Source: PALSA-610 sp038213435
GTDB lineage: Bacteria; Actinomycetota; Acidimicrobiia; IMCC26256; PALSA-610
DNA length: 64,000 nucleotides
Direction of reading: 5' to 3'
Assembly: GCA_038213435.1 (NCBI GenBank)
Contig: JBBQTI010000014.1
Location: 1-64,000, forward strand
Below are positions 24,857-33,170 of the stretch, one piece after another. Below the pieces are notes generated by a model, which made no database searches, was not told the origin of the DNA, and saw only the letters and a list, made by a program, of their open reading frames with translations. The translations under genes were made by a program, and so were the position numbers. Numbering within the stretch: position 1 is the stretch's first letter; the number at the start of each line of letters is the position of its first letter.

Positions 24857-26116
24857 TCAGTCGTCGAGGCGCTCGACGTCGGCGCCCAGAGACCGCAGGC
24901 GACCGGCGAGGTCGGAATAGCCGCGCTCGATGTGCTCGCCGTCGTGCACGATCGTCTCGCCGTCGGCCACCAGCCCGGCGAGCACGAGCGCCGCGCCGGC
25001 CCGGACGTCCGAGGCCCGCACCGGCGCACCCGAAAGCCGCTGGACGCCGCGCACGATGGCGTGCCGGCCCTCGGTCCGCACGTCGGCGCGCATGCGTGCC
25101 AGCTCGTCGACGACTTGGAAGCGGCCGTCGTAGACGTTCTCGGTTACGATCGCGCTGCCCTCGGCAACGGTCATCACCGCGACGGCGAGGGGCATGAAGT
25201 CGGTCGCGAATCCGGGGTGGGGCAACGTGGCGACGTCGACCGCGCGCAATCGCCGCGGGGCGAGCGCCCAGAGTCCGTCGTTCGTCGGTGAGATGCGCAT
25301 GCCCATCTCGCACAGCTTCATCGAGACGATCTCGACGTGTTCGGGCCGAACACCGTCGAGCTCGATCTCGCCGCCGGCGATGCCGCACGCCATGAGGAGG
25401 GTTCCGGCCTCGACCCGGTCGGCCATGATCTCGCTGTCGACGGCCCGGAGCGCTTCGACGCCTTCGATCTCGATCGTCGACGTTCCCGCACCCAACAGGT
25501 GCGCTCCCATTCGATTGAGGAACGTGCCGAGCGCGGTCACTTCGGGCTCCCGCGCCGCGTTCTCGATCACCGTCGTGCCCTTGGCGAGAACGGCCGCGCA
25601 CATGAGGTTCTCGGTGGCGCCGACGCTCGGAAACTCGAGGACGGTGCGCGCCCCGTGCAAGAGCTCGGCGCGCGCGACGACATAGCCGTGCGCGACCTCG
25701 ACCTGGGCGCCCATCGCCGCGAGACCGCGCAGGTGCATGTCGACCTTGCGACTTCCGATGTTGTCGCCGCCCGGGAGCGCGACCCGCGCGTGGCCGCACC
25801 GCGCGAGTAGCGGCCCGAGCACGTTGAACGACGCGCGCATGCGCGTGACGAGCTCGTACGGCGTCTCGGGCGTCAGCTCGCCGCTCGCGTCGACGCGCAC
25901 GACGTCGGGCGCGGGCTGGTCGACGCGCGCGCCCGTGGCGCGCAGGAGGTCGATCATCACGTCGAGGTCGCGCACGGTGGGCACGTTGCGCAATGTGGTG
26001 ACACCGGGCGCGAGCAGCGCGGCCGCCATCTGCTTCAGCCCCGCGTTCTTGGTCGCACCCGATGGCCGCACGCGGCCGGCGAGCGGTCCGCGGGCGCGGA
26101 CCCGGAATCGAGTCAC
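24857..26116 (-). CDS. murA: UDP-N-acetylglucosamine 1-carboxyvinyltransferase, Asp-type
   Basis: A 419-residue MurA, which adds enolpyruvate to UDP-GlcNAc in the first committed step of peptidoglycan synthesis. It has SGATKNAGLKQMAAALL, LLARCGHARVALPGG, VGATENLMCAAVLAKG and FATDFMPL. The active-site loop reads PGGDNIGSRKVDMHL: Asp118 stands where most bacteria have the catalytic Cys that fosfomycin attacks, as in M. tuberculosis MurA. The enzyme is therefore expected to be insensitive to fosfomycin. GTG 26116 is preceded by a TAGTCT box 8 bases upstream. A paralogue elsewhere cannot be excluded. Confidence 0.94.
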   Translation of the reverse strand: MTRFRVRARGPLAGRVRPSGATKNAGLKQMAAALLAPGVTTLRNVPTVRDLDVMIDLLRATGARVDQPAPDVVRVDASGELTPETPYELVTRMRASFNVLGPLLARCGHARVALPGGDNIGSRKVDMHLRGLAAMGAQVEVAHGYVVARAELLHGARTVLEFPSVGATENLMCAAVLAKGTTVIENAAREPEVTALGTFLNRMGAHLLGAGTSTIEIEGVEALRAVDSEIMADRVEAGTLLMACGIAGGEIELDGVRPEHVEIVSMKLCEMGMRISPTNDGLWALAPRRLRAVDVATLPHPGFATDFMPLAVAVMTVAEGSAIVTENVYDGRFQVVDELARMRADVRTEGRHAIVRGVQRLSGAPVRASDVRAGAALVLAGLVADGETIVHDGEHIERGYSDLAGRLRSLGADVERLDD

Positions 26117-26125
26117 GACCGAAAA

Positions 26126-26145
26126 GACTACTTTCCGGAGTAGTC
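26126..26145 (-). terminator. Hairpin followed by TTTT, overlapping the murA -10
   Basis: On the minus strand GACTACT (26145-26139), loop CCGGAA, AGTAGTC (26132-26126) is followed directly by TTTT. It overlaps the stop of the enoyl-CoA hydratase gene and could end that transcript. The same bases contain TAGTCT, 8 bases before the murA GTG, so terminator and promoter may share sequence. The stem is short and only moderately GC-rich. Confidence 0.45.
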
Positions 26146-26952
26146 GGGTCGGCGTTGTTCGACGAACGCCTGGATCGCTTCGCGCATGTCGGCGGACCGC
26201 AGGCAAACGGCCTGGGCCTCGGCTTCGACGACGAGCCCTTCGGCTACCGAGACACGACCGGCCGCCTCGACGGCGCGCTTCGCGCCCTGCACCGCGAGCG
26301 GCGGTTGCGCGGCGATTGCTGCCGCGAGGCCGCCGGCATCAGCTTCCAGCGCGTCGTCGTCGACGAGCCGCTCGCACAGTCCGATGCGATACGCCTCGTC
26401 GGCGTCGATGCGAGCCGCAGTCCAGATGAGCTCCTTGGCCTTACCGGGGCCGACGACGCGCGGCAGCCGTTGGGTGCCGCCGAGGTCGGGCAGGATGCCG
26501 TACTTGTGCTCGAGCAGACCCACCGACGTACCGCGCGCGAACACGCGGATGTCGCAGGCCAGCGCCATCTGCAACCCGGCGCCGAGCGCGAAGCCGCGCA
26601 CCGCGGCGATCGTCGGGTAACGCGCCTCCTCCAACCAGGAGTACGCCTCCTGTGTGCGCAGGATGCCGTCGACCGTCGGATCGAGATGACGCGTGCCGAC
26701 GTCGTCACCGCCCTCGATGGAGTCGGTCGAGGCTCCGGTGAAGACGGACGTGTCGATGCCGGACGAGAACGCGCGTCCGTTGCCGATCACGACCAGCGCG
26801 CGCAGCTCGGGATCGTCGCGCAGCTCCTTGCCCAACGCGCGCAGTTCCTGCCACATGAGAATGGTGAACGAGTTCAGCTTGTCGGGGCGGTTCAACCGCA
26901 GCCAGCCGATGTGCCCCTCGCGCGTGAGCTCGACGGTTTCGTAGACAGTCAT
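26128..26952 (-). CDS. Enoyl-CoA hydratase/isomerase family protein
   Basis: A 274-residue crotonase-fold protein: LNRPDKLNSFTILMW, RAFSSGIDTSVFTG, VRGFALGAGLQMALACDIRVF and HKYGILPDLGGTQRLPRVVG. Asp in ILPDLGGTQ replaces the common Gly-Ala of hydratases, suggesting an isomerase or other crotonase reaction, so the reaction is left open. ATG 26952 overlaps the stop of the cyclase gene (ATGA), so both are translated from one mRNA. The murA gene begins 11 bases after its stop. Confidence 0.88.
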   Translation of the reverse strand: MTVYETVELTREGHIGWLRLNRPDKLNSFTILMWQELRALGKELRDDPELRALVVIGNGRAFSSGIDTSVFTGASTDSIEGGDDVGTRHLDPTVDGILRTQEAYSWLEEARYPTIAAVRGFALGAGLQMALACDIRVFARGTSVGLLEHKYGILPDLGGTQRLPRVVGPGKAKELIWTAARIDADEAYRIGLCERLVDDDALEADAGGLAAAIAAQPPLAVQGAKRAVEAAGRVSVAEGLVVEAEAQAVCLRSADMREAIQAFVEQRRPDYSGK

Positions 26953-27464
26953 GTGCGAACGGTATCGCCGGCCGCCACACAGCCGAAACGTACGACCTCG
27001 ACGGGTTCTTGTATACCCGCGACCGAGATCATTCCCGCCGGCTCGAACCGGGTGCCGGGGGGCGTGTGCTCGGCGAGGTCGACCGTCGCGAGGATCTCGT
27101 GCGGCCGGGCCAGCGTCGCGAGCCGCGCCGCGAGATTCACCGAGCGTCCGGTGTAGTCGTCGCCCTCGAGCAGGATCACGGCGCCGCCGGCGCAACCGGC
27201 GTGCACCGACAGCGGCAGCTCGAGTTCGTGGGTCAGCGCTTCGAGCTTCGTCACCGCGGCAATGAGGTTGGGTGGTTCGACCGACACCAGCATGCAACCG
27301 TCGCCGAGCCACTTGGCGATACGGACACCGAACTCGGTCGCGACCTGGCGGACCGCGCCCCGGAAGAGGGTCAGGACCCGCACCGACGCCTCGTCGCCGA
27401 ACTGGTCACCGAACGATGTGAAGCCCGAGAGGTCGACGAACGAGAACCACCGCTCGACTCGCAC
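26949..27464 (-). CDS. Stand-alone class III adenylate/guanylate cyclase domain
   Basis: A 171-residue protein made of one class III nucleotidyl cyclase domain. Metal-binding Asp11 lies in FVDLSGFTSFGDQ and Asp55 in KWLGDGCMLV; Lys51 and Asp103 match base-recognition positions; Asn110 and Arg114 in GRSVNLAAR match the transition-state pair. All key residues seem present, so it may make cAMP as a homodimer. There is no membrane or sensory domain. It is coupled to an enoyl-CoA hydratase by a 4-base overlap, an unusual partner. Start GTG 27464. Confidence 0.85.
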   Translation of the reverse strand: MRVERWFSFVDLSGFTSFGDQFGDEASVRVLTLFRGAVRQVATEFGVRIAKWLGDGCMLVSVEPPNLIAAVTKLEALTHELELPLSVHAGCAGGAVILLEGDDYTGRSVNLAARLATLARPHEILATVDLAEHTPPGTRFEPAGMISVAGIQEPVEVVRFGCVAAGDTVRT

Positions 27465-27476
27465 GAACCGAGTCTG

Positions 27477-28133
27477 TCACCTCGCGTACGAACATCCGGT
27501 AACGAAATCGACGACGGCATCGGCGACGTCGGCGAGCACGGCATCGACCGTCAACCCGCTCGACTTCAGGGGCTTGAAGCCATGATCGCCCGTCTCGACC
27601 CAGTGGAACGACACCGGTCCCTTCAGCCTCGTGGTTTCACGTTGCAGCTCGGCCGGGGTTCCGAACGCGTCGCGCGTGCCGCTCACGAAGAGTGCGGGCA
27701 TGCGCAATCGCGCAAAATGCTCGACGCGCAGCTGTGTGGCCCTTCCCGGCGGGTGCAGCGGGTAGCCCAGTAGGACGAGCCCGAGTACCCGCGCGTCGGC
27801 GTCGGCGTCGGCGGCGACCATCGAACAGACCCGGCCGCCCATCGAACGACCTCCCAGGACGAGGCGTTCCGGCGGCAGCTTGGTGCGCCGCGCGAGCTCG
27901 CGCACCGCCTCTCGCACCGCCGCCTCGAGCACGGCCGCGCGATCGGGTGCCCGGCGCCCGGCGCCACGATACGGGAAGTTGAAGCGCAACGAAGGCACCT
28001 TCGCGTCGGCGAGCGCATCGGCGACGGTCGTCAACGTCGCCGCGTTCATGTCGGCACCGGCACCGTGCGCGAGCAGCACCGCGCGGTCGGCTCCGCGCTT
28101 CGGACCTTGGTACGCGAGATCCGTCAGCACCAT
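27477..28133 (-). CDS. Alpha/beta hydrolase of the TEX30/KANL3 type
   Basis: A 218-residue single-domain alpha/beta hydrolase. AVLLAHGAGADMN near the N-terminus forms the oxyanion region, the nucleophile elbow is GGRSMGGRVCSM, FVSGTRDAFGTP carries the acid and VETGDHGFKPL the catalytic His. The family (KAT8 NSL subunit 3/TEX30-like) includes esterases and dienelactone-hydrolase-like enzymes with mostly unknown substrates. ATG 28133 overlaps the S9 peptidase gene by 10 bases, so the two are co-transcribed. Confidence 0.85.
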   Translation of the reverse strand: MVLTDLAYQGPKRGADRAVLLAHGAGADMNAATLTTVADALADAKVPSLRFNFPYRGAGRRAPDRAAVLEAAVREAVRELARRTKLPPERLVLGGRSMGGRVCSMVAADADADARVLGLVLLGYPLHPPGRATQLRVEHFARLRMPALFVSGTRDAFGTPAELQRETTRLKGPVSFHWVETGDHGFKPLKSSGLTVDAVLADVADAVVDFVTGCSYAR

Positions 28134-29857
28134 CGCGAGAGAAACGTTGCGATACGGGCGAGCTCGTCGGCAACGGTCTCCGCGCGCCGCCATCCGTGAC
28201 CCTCGCCCGCATACTCGTGATATTCGACGATCCCGCCCGCGTCGCGCCGCGCGTCGGCGAACGCGGCTGTCCGATCGGCGCTGACGACGGGGTCTTCGTC
28301 GCCCTGCAACAAGAGCACCGGCGCGCGCACATCGGCGGCGTGCGTGATCGGCGACCGGCCAATGTACGAATCCCGCGCGCCCGGCAAACAACCCACCAAC
28401 CGGGACGCGTCGCCCGACTCGAAACGGTGCGTCGTCGCCGCGAGGTCGAGCAGGTCGGTCACCGGATACAGCGCGATCACTGCGGCGACGAGATCGGGAT
28501 GCTGCGCGGCGACGTTCAACGCCGTGAAACCGCCCGCGCTCGCGCCCATGAGCGCCACCCGGCCCGGTACGGCCCAGCCTTCCTTGATCGCGTGCCTGAT
28601 GCCCCCGGCGACGTCGCCTACGTCGCGCTCGCCCCAACGGCCGTCGAGCGCGTTCCGGTACGCCACGCCGTACCCCGACGAGCCGCGGTGGTTCGGCTGC
28701 AGGACTCCGTAGCCTTGCTGTACGAGCCACTGCACCCGCGGGTTCCAATCAGCCAGGGCCTGACCGGTCGGGCCGCCGTGCACGTGCACGACGATCGGCG
28801 ACGCTCCACGCGCTCCGGCCGAACGCCACAACAAACCGTGCACAGCCGCGTTCCCCGACTTCCACGTGACGGGCCGCGGCTCGACCAGGCCGGTTCGCTC
28901 GAATCCGGCCACGGGCCCGCGCGCGATCGTCCGCCGGCCCGAGCCGTTCGCCGCAAGTACGACGACGTGCGCGGGCGTGACCGCGCCCGACCGCACACAG
29001 ACGATCCCGCTCTCGCCCCACGCGAGATCACGGTGCCAACCGCGCGAGAGCTCACGCGCAGACTTGCGGCCGGGCGCGCCGATCGCGAGCCGACCGAAGC
29101 CGGACTCGTTGCGGCACCACGCGAGCTCGCCGCCGTCGGGCGACCACGCGAACGAACGCTGCCCCGCCGACCACGCCGGCTCGGCGCACTCGCGTTCGTG
29201 TTGGCCGGCGAGGGACTCACCGTCGACGACCAGCGCGCCGTCGCGGACCCACGCGAGTCGCGCCCCGTCGGGCGAGAAGCGCGCCTGACTGCACGCGCCG
29301 TCTTCCGCGACGACGTACGGGGAGGCACCGGCGTCGCGGCGCATGATCCGCGACGCGTGCCACGGCATGTTCGGCAGATCCCACTCCTGCCACACGAGCA
29401 CACGGCCATCGGGCGACCACGCCGGGTCCCACGCGTAGTCGGCGTGCGACACGCGCTGCGGCCAACCCGAACCGTCGAGCGGCACCGTCGCCACGTCGCA
29501 CGTCTCATCGCGCTCGATCGCGCACGCCACCTCGCCGCGGACCGACACCGCGGGCGCGAGCGCCCGACCGTCGCGGGTGAGCACCCGCTCGACGCCACCA
29601 TCGGCGTGCACGACCACGAGGCGGCCGTCGCTCGCCGCGACCACGAGGGCGTCGTCGTCGACCCACGCGTAGCCGGCGCCGGCACCGCACTCGGCCGTCA
29701 CGACGACCGGCGGTCCGTGGTCGGCCGGCGCGACCACCACGTCGGACCGGCCGTCGTACGTGTCGATCCATGCCAGGCGGGCGCCCGACGGCGACCACTG
29801 GGGGCCACTCACGCTCCGTGAGCGGGTCATCATGGAAGGTGCAATCGAGGGCGCCAC
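28124..29857 (-). CDS. Prolyl-oligopeptidase-family (S9) serine peptidase
   Basis: A 577-residue peptidase with an N-terminal beta-propeller of WD-like repeats (PQWSPSGARLAWIDTYDG, DPAWSPDGRVLVWQ, ARFSPDGARLAWVRDG, SFAWSPDGGELAWC) and a C-terminal hydrolase domain. The catalytic domain shows VHVHGGPTGQ, LMGASAGGFTAL (Ser), QGDEDPVVS (Asp) and GEGHGWRR (His). No signal peptide is seen, so it is probably cytoplasmic. It cleaves short peptides or acyl peptides. Start GTG 29857 is supported by a TAGCGT box 9 bases upstream; ATG 29833 and 29830 are alternatives. Confidence 0.9.
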   Translation of the reverse strand: MAPSIAPSMMTRSRSVSGPQWSPSGARLAWIDTYDGRSDVVVAPADHGPPVVVTAECGAGAGYAWVDDDALVVAASDGRLVVVHADGGVERVLTRDGRALAPAVSVRGEVACAIERDETCDVATVPLDGSGWPQRVSHADYAWDPAWSPDGRVLVWQEWDLPNMPWHASRIMRRDAGASPYVVAEDGACSQARFSPDGARLAWVRDGALVVDGESLAGQHERECAEPAWSAGQRSFAWSPDGGELAWCRNESGFGRLAIGAPGRKSARELSRGWHRDLAWGESGIVCVRSGAVTPAHVVVLAANGSGRRTIARGPVAGFERTGLVEPRPVTWKSGNAAVHGLLWRSAGARGASPIVVHVHGGPTGQALADWNPRVQWLVQQGYGVLQPNHRGSSGYGVAYRNALDGRWGERDVGDVAGGIRHAIKEGWAVPGRVALMGASAGGFTALNVAAQHPDLVAAVIALYPVTDLLDLAATTHRFESGDASRLVGCLPGARDSYIGRSPITHAADVRAPVLLLQGDEDPVVSADRTAAFADARRDAGGIVEYHEYAGEGHGWRRAETVADELARIATFLSRWC

Positions 29858-29866
29858 CGCCGGGCG

Positions 29867-29872
29867 ACGCTA
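29867..29872 (-). promoter_or_regulatory. -10-like box before the S9 peptidase gene
   Basis: The minus strand reads TAGCGT at 29872-29867, ending 9 bases before GTG 29857. It lies in the 62-base gap to the divergent GT4 gene. Confidence 0.4.
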
Positions 29873-29919
29873 GTGCGCGGCTTGCCTTCCGGGTCACCCG
29901 GCCTCCATCCTGGTTCCTC

Positions 29920-31245
29920 ATGCCCACCGCCCGGTCTGCCCTTTCGCGCGCGCGCACGCCCCGACCCGGTGACCCGCTCCGGGTCGCGTTTCTCATCTAC
30001 CGGGGGAACCCTCACTGCGGCGGGCAAGGCGTCTACAGCCGTCACCTGACCCGCGAGCTCACGGAGCTCGGCCACACGGTGACGATGCTCGCCGGCCCGC
30101 CCTGGCCGGTCGCCGACCGGCCCGTCACGCTCGAGCACGTTCCGAGCCTCGATCTGTACGAGCGCGAGAACCCGTTTCGCGTCCCGTGGCCCCACGAGTT
30201 CCGCACCCGGGCCGACGTGGAGGAGTTCGCCATCATGGCCGGCGCGGGCTTCCCCGAGCCCTACGCGTTCAGCCGACGCGTCTACGCGCAGCTGCGCAAC
30301 CGTCGAAACGAGTTCGATCTGGTCCACGACAACCAGTGCCTCGGTCGCGGGCTGCTCGGGTTGCTGCGCGACGGCTGGCCCTTCGTGAACACGCTGCACC
30401 ACCCCATCACCGTCGACCGCGACCTCGACCTCGCCGCGGCGACATCGCCGTTGCGCAGGCTGACACTGCGACGCTGGTACGGCTTCTTGGGCATGCAAAT
30501 GGACGTCGCGCGGCAGCTTCCCCGGCACATCACGGTGTCCGACAACTCGAAGAAGGACATCGTCGCCCAGATGGGCATCGACCCCGACACGTTGCACATC
30601 GTGCCGGTCGGCGTCGACCAGAAGCAGTTCCGTCCGTTGCCCCACGTCACACGGGTGCCCGGCCGCCTGATGACGACCGCGAGCGCCGACGTACCGTTAA
30701 AAGGTCTGACCTACTTGATCGAGGCGTTGGCCAAGGTGCGTACCGAGCGCGACGACGCGCATCTCGTCGTGATCGGCCGGCCGCGCCACAGGTCGGCGGT
30801 CCCGGCGCAGATCGAACGGCTCGGCTTGCAGGGAGCGATCGAGTTCGTCAGCGGCGTCAGCGACGAGCGAATCGTCGAGCTCTATGCCGAGGCGGAGATT
30901 GCCGTCGTCCCTTCCCTCTACGAGGGGTTCTCGCTTCCTGCCATCGAGGCCATGGCATGCGGAGTTCCGCTCGTAACGACCACCGGAGGCGCTCTGCCCG
31001 AGGTCGTCGGTACGCACGGCGAAAGCGCGATGACAGTGCCGCCCGGCGATCCCGGCGCGCTCTCGCAGCAGCTCATCGACGTGCTGAACGACGACCCGCT
31101 GCGGGCCCGGCTCGGCGAAGGAGGCCGTCGCCGCGTGCTCGACCGGTTCACGTGGCGCAAGACCGCGCAAGGCACCGCGGAGCACTACTACCTCGAGCTT
31201 CAAGCGCACGCGAAGCGACGCCGCGACTCGGGGTTTGCCGTCTGA
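29920..31245 (+). CDS. Family 4 glycosyltransferase
   Basis: A 441-residue GT-B transferase. The N-terminal domain has FLIYRGNPHCGGQGVYSRHL, the usual glycine-rich acceptor loop of GT4 enzymes; the C-terminal domain has HIVPVGVDQKQFRP, VPLKGLTYLIEAL and the donor motif PSLYEGFSLPAIEAMACG. No membrane segments are visible. It starts a plus-strand operon with a methyltransferase (one-base TGATG overlap) and a squalene-cyclase-like protein. The set suggests glycosylation of a lipid or polymer, but the product is unknown. Confidence 0.88.
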   Translation: MPTARSALSRARTPRPGDPLRVAFLIYRGNPHCGGQGVYSRHLTRELTELGHTVTMLAGPPWPVADRPVTLEHVPSLDLYERENPFRVPWPHEFRTRADVEEFAIMAGAGFPEPYAFSRRVYAQLRNRRNEFDLVHDNQCLGRGLLGLLRDGWPFVNTLHHPITVDRDLDLAAATSPLRRLTLRRWYGFLGMQMDVARQLPRHITVSDNSKKDIVAQMGIDPDTLHIVPVGVDQKQFRPLPHVTRVPGRLMTTASADVPLKGLTYLIEALAKVRTERDDAHLVVIGRPRHRSAVPAQIERLGLQGAIEFVSGVSDERIVELYAEAEIAVVPSLYEGFSLPAIEAMACGVPLVTTTGGALPEVVGTHGESAMTVPPGDPGALSQQLIDVLNDDPLRARLGEGGRRRVLDRFTWRKTAQGTAEHYYLELQAHAKRRRDSGFAV

Positions 31246-31994
31246 TGCTCACGGTCGACTTCGACCGGCTCGGGCTGGTGCGCGGCGAGCGCCTCCTCGA
31301 CCTCGGCTCCGGCGGCGGACGTCACGCGTTCGAAGCAATGCGGCGCGGCGCGCGCGTCACCGCGCTCGACTACTCGGCATCCGATCTGAAGGACGTTGGC
31401 GCCGTTGCCGGCGCGATGATCGGGTCCGGCGAAGCCACGTACGAGCAGTGGGCCGGAGTCGTCAACGCCGACGCGCTCGACCTGCCCTTCCCGGCGAACG
31501 CGTTCGACCGCGTCATCGCGTCCGAGGTGCTCGAACACGTCTGGGACGACGAGCGCGCGCTCACCGAGATCGCCCGCGTGCTCCGCCCCGGCGGCCGGAT
31601 TGCGGCGACCGTTCCTACGCGATGGCCGGAGCGGGTCTCGTGGGCGCTCAACTGGCACTACCACGACACGCCGGGCGGTCACGTCCGCGTCTACCGCCAG
31701 CACGAGCTCGAGCTGAAGCTCGAACGAGCGGGTTTCTTCCTGCGCGGATCGCACCACGCCCACGCCTTCCACTCGCCGTACTGGTGGCTGAAGTGCGCGT
31801 ACGGGCTGGACAACACCGAAGCCGCACCGGTCCGCCGCTACCACGACTTCTTGTGCATGCTCATCGAGCACGACCCGCGCTGGGCTCGGGTCACCGAGCG
31901 CGCGTTGAACCCGGTGCTCGGCAAGAGCGTGGTGCTCTACGGCGAGAAGGTCGCACCGACGATGGCGAAGTGGGGGAAGCGAAGTCTTGGCTGA
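31245..31994 (+). CDS. Class I SAM-dependent methyltransferase
   Basis: A 249-residue methyltransferase with the SAM motif LLDLGSGGGRHAFEAMRRGA, VNADALDLPFPANAFDRVI and EIARVLRPGGRIAATVPT, characteristic of Methyltransf_11-like enzymes. The second half (WHYHDTPGGHVRVYRQHELE, AFHSPYWWLKCAYG) is longer than the core and should hold the acceptor site. It is sandwiched between the GT4 and the cyclase-like gene, overlapping both (1 and 8 bases), so it probably modifies the same glycoconjugate or an isoprenoid intermediate. Confidence 0.87.
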   Translation: MLTVDFDRLGLVRGERLLDLGSGGGRHAFEAMRRGARVTALDYSASDLKDVGAVAGAMIGSGEATYEQWAGVVNADALDLPFPANAFDRVIASEVLEHVWDDERALTEIARVLRPGGRIAATVPTRWPERVSWALNWHYHDTPGGHVRVYRQHELELKLERAGFFLRGSHHAHAFHSPYWWLKCAYGLDNTEAAPVRRYHDFLCMLIEHDPRWARVTERALNPVLGKSVVLYGEKVAPTMAKWGKRSLG

Positions 31995-33105
31995 TCACGA
32001 GCTCCCCGAAGTCGACGGCATCCTGACCCGCGCGCAGATCGCGCAGACGATCGACGCGATCGCGTCGGTGCAGCTGGGCGACGGCAACATCCCGTGGGCG
32101 CCCGGACATCACACCGACCCGTGGAACCTGGTCGAAGCGGCGATGGCGCTCGACGTCGGCGCCCGATTCGCCGAGGCCGAGCGCGCGTACGAATGGCTGA
32201 CGCGCACCCAGCATGATTCCGGTTCCTGGTACGCGTACTACTCGGGCAACGACGTGAAGGAACACACACTCGACACCAACGTCAGTTGCTACGTCGCCAA
32301 CGGCGTGTGGCACCATTACCTCTGCACACTCGACGCGGGATTCCTCGAGGCGATGTTCCCGGTCGTCGAGCGTGCGATCGACTTCGCACTCGACAATCAG
32401 CATCCGACCGGCGAGATCGAGTGGGACGCCGATCCGGCCCGCGTCGACGGGAAGGGCGCGCTGCTCACCGGATCGTCGAGCATCTACTCTTCGTTGCGCT
32501 GCGCGATTGCCGCCGCCGAGCGCCTCGGTCGCGAACGACCCGACTGGGAGTTGTCGCTGGGATCGCTGGCCATCGCGATCGCGCACCGTCCCGATCGGTT
32601 CCTCGACAAGCATCGCTGGGCCATGGACTGGTACTACCCGATCCTCGTCGGCGTACTGCGCGGCCGCGCCGCCGAGGCGCGACTCGCCGCCAAGTGGGAC
32701 ACGTTCGTCGCGCCCGGCCGCGGCGTACGCTGCGTGTCCGACCAGCCGTGGGTCACCGCCGCGGAAACCTGCGAGCTCGTCATGGCGCTCGACGCGATCG
32801 GCCTGCACGAACGCGCGCGCACTCTGTTCCGGTGGGTGCAATTCCTCCGGCACGACGACGGTTCGTATTGGACCGGAATGAACTTCGAAGACGACCGGTA
32901 CGACGCTTGGGGCGAGTACTTCACCGCTGAGCAGCCGACGTGGAACAGCGCCGCAGTGGTTCTCGCCGCGAATGCGCTCGGTGGATCGGGCCCGACCGCG
33001 GGGATGTTCCGCGGTGAGGGTCTGCCCGGCGGGTTGACCGCCCAGGAGCTGATCGAGGCCGGCGCGACGATCGAAGCCGACCGCACCGCCCGCGATCGCC
33101 ACTGA
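31987..33105 (+). CDS. Prenyltransferase/squalene-cyclase-like alpha-alpha barrel protein
   Basis: A 372-residue protein with regular alpha-helical repeats rich in Trp and Gly (SVQLGDGNIPWAPGHHTDPWN, AYEWLTRTQHDSGSWYAYYSG, VQFLRHDDGSYWTGM), the pattern of the terpenoid cyclase/protein prenyltransferase toroid. The DXDD or QW motifs of true squalene-hopene cyclases are not clearly seen, so catalytic activity is unsure. The start is TTG 31987, inside the preceding methyltransferase gene, with no better start near. It may bind or process a polyprenyl or glycan chain made by the same operon. Confidence 0.7.
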   Translation: MADHELPEVDGILTRAQIAQTIDAIASVQLGDGNIPWAPGHHTDPWNLVEAAMALDVGARFAEAERAYEWLTRTQHDSGSWYAYYSGNDVKEHTLDTNVSCYVANGVWHHYLCTLDAGFLEAMFPVVERAIDFALDNQHPTGEIEWDADPARVDGKGALLTGSSSIYSSLRCAIAAAERLGRERPDWELSLGSLAIAIAHRPDRFLDKHRWAMDWYYPILVGVLRGRAAEARLAAKWDTFVAPGRGVRCVSDQPWVTAAETCELVMALDAIGLHERARTLFRWVQFLRHDDGSYWTGMNFEDDRYDAWGEYFTAEQPTWNSAAVVLAANALGGSGPTAGMFRGEGLPGGLTAQELIEAGATIEADRTARDRH

Positions 33106-33155
33106 CCCGTCCCGGCGGCCGCGAGAGGGTGCCGCGCGCGCGACCGCGTTCGTCG

Positions 33156-33161
33156 TACCAT
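33156..33161 (+). promoter_or_regulatory. -10-like box before the hypothetical gene at 33171
   Basis: TACCAT ends 9 bases before ATG 33171, the spacing seen repeatedly in this window for probable leaderless genes. Confidence 0.4.
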
Positions 33162-33170
33162 TCGCGCCGA

